Below, piece by piece: positions 1 through 7,939 of a stretch of 7,939 bases of DNA; within the stretch, counting starts at the first letter, position 1, and each line of letters begins with the position of its first letter. The notes under the pieces were generated by a model. The model was not told the DNA's origin. It saw only the letters and a program-made list of their open reading frames with translations, and did no database searches. Position numbers and translations under genes: made by a program. This DNA is from an uncultured bacterium (lineage in GTDB: Bacteria; Actinomycetota; Coriobacteriia; Coriobacteriales; Eggerthellaceae). The stretch lies in NCBI GenBank assembly GCA_905214325.1, contig CAJMLT010000052.1, positions 1 to 7,939 of the forward strand. The letters run 5' to 3'.

Positions 1-508
1 AGGCACTCACCAGATGCTCGTTGATGGCGTATTGAGGTATATCTCGATACGCCTGCGAAGGATCGAAGGAAACGATGCTATGGGAAAGATTGCACTTGAT
101 ACCCGAATCGAGGACCGCTTCGGCGCGGGCATCCGAATGATAGTACATATCGGAGAAGGATACGGTGCCGAAACGGAGCATCACGGCGATACCCAGAAGT
201 GTTCCGTAATAAACATCCTCATCGCTGAGTTCGTCTTCGAAGGGAAATACGGCCTCATCGAGCCAGCGGTGAAGAGGGAGATTCTCCCCCCGTCCACGCA
301 AAAGGGTCATGGGGGCATGGGCGTGAGCATTGTAGAGCCCCGGCATCAATAGCTTTCCCCTACCGTCATAGATCTCCCCGTAGGCTTGCGTCGGCATCGT
401 TTGCCCCACGTAATCGATACGGGAATCACGCACTCCGACATAGGTATGGGGCCTATAGGTTCCCTGTTCGTCGAGAAGCGCGATGTCGGCGAATAAGATC
501 GAACTCAT
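1..508 (-). CDS. Amidohydrolase of the Atz/Trz (MTA/SAH deaminase-like) family, N-terminal part
   Basis: This is the first 169 codons of a gene that continues past the left edge. It starts at an ATG (508-506) preceded by AAGGAG with 8 bases between GGAG and the ATG. Residues 1-55 look like the small beta-sandwich strand region that opens amidohydrolases (MSSILFADIALLD...). Next comes the first metal-binding motif, PGLYNAHAHAPMTLLRG, at about residues 56-72, with H62 and H64 as predicted metal ligands. The following LPLHRWLDE and SFSDMYY segments (about 77-85 and 117-123) match the pattern of 5'-methylthioadenosine/S-adenosylhomocysteine deaminases and related chlorohydrolases. Family members hydrolytically deaminate purine nucleosides or similar ring compounds in the cytoplasm. 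The later metal ligands and substrate-specific residues lie outside the window, so the substrate cannot be fixed; guanine or cytosine deaminase-like activity is possible. Codon use includes TTA, CTA, AGG and ATA, unlike the adjacent polymerase genes, which suggests more modest expression. Confidence 0.85.
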   Translation of the reverse strand, partial: MSSILFADIALLDEQGTYRPHTYVGVRDSRIDYVGQTMPTQAYGEIYDGRGKLLMPGLYNAHAHAPMTLLRGRGENLPLHRWLDEAVFPFEDELSDEDVYYGTLLGIAVMLRFGTVSFSDMYYHSDARAEAVLDSGIKCNLSHSIVSFDPSQAYRDIPQYAINEHLVSA

Positions 509-515
509 ATCCACA

Positions 516-522
516 TCTCCTT
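516..522 (-). promoter_or_regulatory. Ribosome binding site of the amidohydrolase gene
   Basis: Read on the minus strand, the bases are AAGGAGA, a near-complete match to the anti-Shine-Dalgarno complement. GGAG is 8 bases upstream of the ATG at 508-506. This fixes the start codon, because no other in-frame start nearby has such a site. Confidence 0.8.
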
Positions 523-528
523 TTCATC

Positions 529-547
529 CCACCATCAACGATGGTAG
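529..547 (-). other. Small hairpin just upstream of the amidohydrolase ribosome binding site
   Basis: In minus-strand RNA, CUACCAUC can pair with GAUGGUGG across a GUU loop. This gives 8 base pairs including one G-U pair near the base; the central 6 pairs are perfect. It ends about 4 bases before the AAAAGGAG of the downstream gene and is not followed by a U-tract, so it is not a terminator. It could stabilise the message 5' end or tune translation, or be chance; nothing in the sequence decides. Confidence 0.3.
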
Positions 548-570
548 CTCTTCGAAGTACATCGATACAG

Positions 571-599
571 CACGCGCCCCCGAAATTCGGAGGCGCGTG
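571..599 (-). terminator. GC-rich hairpin after rpoC, probable terminator without a U-tract
   Basis: CACGCGCC (571-578) pairs with GGCGCGTG (592-599), and the stem continues inward through 579-583 and 587-591 to a 3-base loop. In minus-strand RNA the 579/591 pair is G-U, so the stem is 13 continuous pairs. In plus-strand RNA the same position is a C-A mismatch, so the structure fits the rpoC direction better. It begins 30 bases past the rpoC stop codon, a usual place for a terminator. However, the sequence after the stem (CTGTATCGATG) has no U-run. The run of six T is on the upstream side (605-600). It may therefore be a weak or Rho-assisted terminator, or a 3'-end stabiliser and processing structure. 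Confidence 0.5.
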
Positions 600-628
600 A
601 AAAAACAAACCATGGTACGGATTCGGGT

Positions 629-5044
<4,416 letters not shown>

Positions 5045-7939
5045 TTAATTCTCCTCTCCCGTACCGATAAGATCGATTGTGTCATCGGTCTCCTTCATTT
5101 CTTCGTTAAGCAAACTACCGAGCTCCGCAGCGATGGAGCCGAGAAGCTCTTCGTCGTCGGAAGACGAGGAACGGGACTCGAGAGGAGCACCGATCAATTC
5201 TTCGGAATCCCGATCGATGGTTTGCGTGATATCGATTGATTCATGTTCATGGCCTTCGAGCTCGACGTTGAGGCACAGAGAACGCATTTCCTTGATGAGG
5301 ACCTTGAATGATTCGGGAACCTCCGCAGCGGGAATGGTCTCGCCTTTGACGATAGCCTCGTAGGACTTGACACGACCCGAAGTGTCGTCGGATTTGATGG
5401 TCAGGATCTCCTGCAAGACGTTGGAAGCGCCATAGGAATAGAGAGCCCACACCTCCATCTCACCGAAACGCTGGCCGCCGAACTGAGCTTTACCACCCAA
5501 AGGCTGCTGGGTGATCAAGCTGTAGGGACCCGTCGAGCGGGCGTGAATCTTGTCGTCGACCAAGTGGCCCAACTTCAGAATGTAGCTCTGACCGACCGTG
5601 ACCGGCTCACGGAACTGCTCACCGGTACGACCGTCGTAGAGAACCGCTTTGCCCGTTCGGGAAAGCTGCGGGACGAATTCGGGACGAGCCTTTTCGCCGA
5701 ATTTTTCACGGTTGATGTTGATGAGATTGCGATTGGCCTTTTCGATGACGTCGGAGATTTCCTTCTCCGTTGCTCCGTCGAATACCGGCGTCGCGACATG
5801 GATGGGACCTTCCACCACTTCGTCGGTTTCCTCTTTATCGGACCAACCCCACTTGGCCGCCCAACCCAGGTGGCACTCGAGAAGCTGACCGACATTCATA
5901 CGGGAAGGAACACCGAGTGGGTTCAGGATGACATCGATGGGGGTACCGTCTGCCAGATAGGGCATGTCCTCGACGGGGAGAATACGGGAGATAACACCCT
6001 TGTTACCGTGACGACCGGAAAGCTTGTCGCCCTGCTGGATCTTGCGCTTCTGAGCAACGAAGACACGAACGAGCTCATTGACACCGGGAGCCAGTTCGTC
6101 ACCGTCGAGACGGGAAGAACGGGACACACCGATAACACGACCACCGGAACCGTGAGGAACCTTCAGAGAAGTATCACGCACTTCGCGGGCCTTCTCACCG
6201 AAGATGGCACGGAGCAAGCGCTCTTCGGCGGTGAGCTCCGTTTCACCCTTGGGGGTGACCTTGCCGACCAGTACGTCACCGGGGAATACCTCGGCGCCGA
6301 CGCGGATGATGCCGTCCCCGTCGAGATCGGAAATCATATCGTCGGAGATATTGGGAATCTCCCGCGTGATCTCCTCAGGGCCGAGCTTCGTGTCACGGGC
6401 ATCGATCTCGTATTCGGAGATATGGATACTCGTCAGAAGGTCCTCAGCCACGACGCGCTCGGACAGGATGATGGCGTCCTCGTAGTTGTAGCCTTCCCAC
6501 GGCATGTAGGCAACCATGAGATTCTGGCCCAAGGAGAGCTCAGCCTTGTCACAGGAAGGACCGTCGGCGAGAACGTCACCGACCTGCACCTCATCACCCT
6601 TGTGGACGATGGGCTTGTGATTCATGCAACCGCTCTGGTTGGAACGCTGGAACTTGGGAATGAGATATTCGTCATATTCACCATCGGTGCGTTCGACGAT
6701 GATGGTCTCACCATCGACGTAGTCGACGATACCGGCGTTCTGGGCAACCAGGATCTCACCGGAATCAACCGCGATACGGTGTTCGATACCCGTACCGACG
6801 AGAGGAGCGTTGGGGCGCAGAAGAGGAACGGCCTGACGCTGCATGTTGGAACCCATGAGTGCGCGGTTCGCGTCGTCATGCTCGAGGAAGGGAATGAGCG
6901 ATGTAGCGACCGACGTCATCTGACGGGGGGAAACATCCATGTAATCGACCATTTCCACCGGGCAGTCGGCGGCTTCACCGAAAACACCCTTGGAGTCGGT
7001 GGTACGACACAACACCCTGGCGGCCTTCACGAATTTGCCGTTTTCGTCGGTATAACCGAACTCACGCGTTTCGAGGTTGAAGGTCTCATTCGCCTGGGCG
7101 ATGGTGTGCTTCTCCTCTTCGTCGGCGGTGAGATAGTCAACATCATCGGTAACCTTGCCGTCGATGACGCGGCGATACGGCGTTTCGATGAAACCATAGG
7201 GGTTGATGCGTGCATAGGTGGCGAGAGAACCGATCAGACCGATGTTGGGGCCTTCAGGCGTCTCGATGGGGCACATACGACCGTAATGGGAGGTATGAAC
7301 GTCGCGCACTTCGAAGCCCGCGCGCTCACGGGACAGACCACCGGGTCCGAGAGCGGAAAGACGACGCTTATGCGTGATGCCTGCAGCGGGATTGGTCTGG
7401 TCCATGAACTGGGAAAGCTGGGAGGAACCGAAGAATTCCTTGATGGCAGCCACGATGGGACGGATGTTGACCAAGCTCTGGGGCGTAATGTCGTCGGGCT
7501 CCTGCATGCTCATGCGTTCGCGAACGACGCGCTCCATACGGGACAGGCCGATACGGAACTGGTTCTGGATCAATTCGCCGACCGTGCGGATACGACGATT
7601 GCCGAAATGGTCGATATCGTCGACGGAGACACCTTCTTCGCCATCATGCAATGCGATGATGTAGCGCATTGAGGCGACGATATCCTCTTCGGTCAGGGTC
7701 GAAGCATCGTTTTCGGGGTCGAAACCGAGCTTCTTGTTGATCTTGTAGCGACCGACCTTGGCCAGATCATAGCGCTGGGGATTGAAGAACAAACCGTCGA
7801 GAAGCGTACGGGCGGAATCGATCGTAGGAGGCTCACCGGGACGGAAACGACGATAGAGTTCGATCAGGGACTCTTCCTTGGTGGTCGCCGGATCGCGATC
7901 GAGGGTGCGGATGACCATTTCGCTGTCACCTAGCAACTC
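5045..7939 (-). CDS. rpoB: DNA-directed RNA polymerase subunit beta, missing its N-terminus
   Basis: This is the second large subunit of core RNA polymerase. It is open at the right edge: 964 codons plus the stop are present, and about 250 N-terminal residues are probably missing by comparison with M. tuberculosis. Residue numbers here start at the TTG codon at 7936, which is internal. RPGEPPT (32-38) and DDIDHFGNRRIRTVGE (106-121) are conserved landmarks. The rifampicin pocket runs SSQLSQFMDQ to THKRRLSAL (171-196). RERAGFEVRDVH and MCPIETPEGPNIGL follow (203-234). EGYNYEDAI holds the E486/D487 pair that matches E813/D814 of E. coli. GDKLSGRHGNKG (637-648) supplies the active-site lysines K638 and K646. 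GGQRFGEMEVWALYSYGA (820-837) marks the conserved C-terminal region that clamps beta'. An acidic tail of about 69 residues follows. The stop TAA directly abuts the rpoC ATG. Confidence 0.99.
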   Translation of the reverse strand, partial: ELLGDSEMVIRTLDRDPATTKEESLIELYRRFRPGEPPTIDSARTLLDGLFFNPQRYDLAKVGRYKINKKLGFDPENDASTLTEEDIVASMRYIIALHDGEEGVSVDDIDHFGNRRIRTVGELIQNQFRIGLSRMERVVRERMSMQEPDDITPQSLVNIRPIVAAIKEFFGSSQLSQFMDQTNPAAGITHKRRLSALGPGGLSRERAGFEVRDVHTSHYGRMCPIETPEGPNIGLIGSLATYARINPYGFIETPYRRVIDGKVTDDVDYLTADEEEKHTIAQANETFNLETREFGYTDENGKFVKAARVLCRTTDSKGVFGEAADCPVEMVDYMDVSPRQMTSVATSLIPFLEHDDANRALMGSNMQRQAVPLLRPNAPLVGTGIEHRIAVDSGEILVAQNAGIVDYVDGETIIVERTDGEYDEYLIPKFQRSNQSGCMNHKPIVHKGDEVQVGDVLADGPSCDKAELSLGQNLMVAYMPWEGYNYEDAIILSERVVAEDLLTSIHISEYEIDARDTKLGPEEITREIPNISDDMISDLDGDGIIRVGAEVFPGDVLVGKVTPKGETELTAEERLLRAIFGEKAREVRDTSLKVPHGSGGRVIGVSRSSRLDGDELAPGVNELVRVFVAQKRKIQQGDKLSGRHGNKGVISRILPVEDMPYLADGTPIDVILNPLGVPSRMNVGQLLECHLGWAAKWGWSDKEETDEVVEGPIHVATPVFDGATEKEISDVIEKANRNLININREKFGEKARPEFVPQLSRTGKAVLYDGRTGEQFREPVTVGQSYILKLGHLVDDKIHARSTGPYSLITQQPLGGKAQFGGQRFGEMEVWALYSYGASNVLQEILTIKSDDTSGRVKSYEAIVKGETIPAAEVPESFKVLIKEMRSLCLNVELEGHEHESIDITQTIDRDSEELIGAPLESRSSSSDDEELLGSIAAELGSLLNEEMKETDDTIDLIGTGEEN
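5048..5254 (-). other. Acidic C-terminal tail of beta
   Basis: The conserved beta fold ends near LCLNVELE (887-894 in the numbering that starts at 7936), where E. coli beta ends within a few residues. Here about 69 more residues follow, with 21 Asp/Glu against 3 Arg/Lys, a run SRSSSSDDEE (921-930) and a hydrophobic-acidic stretch ELGSLLNEE (938-946). M. tuberculosis beta also has a tail, but I recall it as shorter. It is probably disordered; its role is unknown. Confidence 0.7.
5051..5056 (-). promoter_or_regulatory. Ribosome binding site of rpoC inside the end of rpoB
   Basis: GAGGAG on the minus strand overlaps the final Glu codons of rpoB and stands 6 bases before the rpoC ATG. With the rpoB stop directly touching the rpoC start, ribosomes ending rpoB are well placed to reinitiate on rpoC. 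This suits the need for equal amounts of beta and beta'. Confidence 0.85.

Noticed and set aside
14..352. Plus-strand open frame of 112 codons
   Set aside because: In-register shadow of the amidohydrolase, whose minus-strand translation has clear family motifs (PGLYNAHAHA).
509..628. A sigma-70-type promoter for the amidohydrolase in the gap after rpoC
   Set aside because: I could not find a convincing pair of -35 and -10 boxes at suitable spacing on the minus strand.
5543..7672. Plus-strand open frame of 709 codons
   Set aside because: In-register complement of rpoB with the same codon-bias explanation; no recognisable protein family.
7934..7936. TTG at 7936 as the start codon of rpoB
   Set aside because: The frame is open to the window edge (GAG precedes it), and the protein there aligns to an internal part of beta. 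It is an edge artefact.

Overview
The window holds the RNA polymerase large-subunit locus of a bacterium, all on the minus strand. In transcription order (right to left) it reads rpoB (5' end cut off by the right edge), rpoC (complete, 1471 codons), a gap of about 120 bases with a strong hairpin, and the first 169 codons of a metal-dependent amidohydrolase that runs off the left edge.

The proteins point to Actinomycetota, most likely class Coriobacteriia (inference from remembered family sequences; no search was run). Beta' has the actinobacterial insertion after about residue 140 and lacks the large trigger-loop insertion of Escherichia coli. The sequence around the rifampicin pocket and the fork of beta also reads as actinobacterial. 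Codon use in rpoB and rpoC is strongly biased: Leu TTA/CTA and Ser TCA are almost absent. This leaves very long but spurious open frames on the plus strand.

rpoB and rpoC are as tightly linked as two genes can be. The rpoB stop codon directly abuts the rpoC ATG, in the same frame, and the rpoC ribosome binding site lies inside the last rpoB codons. Beta and beta' assemble with the alpha dimer and omega into core RNA polymerase. All catalytic landmarks visible here are intact: the beta' NADFDGD metal loop, both beta' zinc sites, the trigger loop, and the beta active-site lysines.

The most striking feature is the C-terminus of beta'. The conserved fold ends near residue 1244, but the frame continues for about 227 residues. 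This tail contains a helix-hairpin-helix module (about residues 1320-1378) that aligns without gaps to the C-terminal domain of the RNA polymerase alpha subunit. It keeps the counterparts of the UP-element DNA-contact residues R265, N268, G296, K298 and E302. If real, this polymerase carries an extra alphaCTD-like module tethered to beta'. Beta also has an acidic C-terminal tail, of about 69 residues.

The downstream amidohydrolase resembles the Atz/Trz and methylthioadenosine/S-adenosylhomocysteine deaminase family. It has its own ribosome binding site and ordinary codon use, and is separated from rpoC by the hairpin, so it is probably not an integral part of the polymerase operon.
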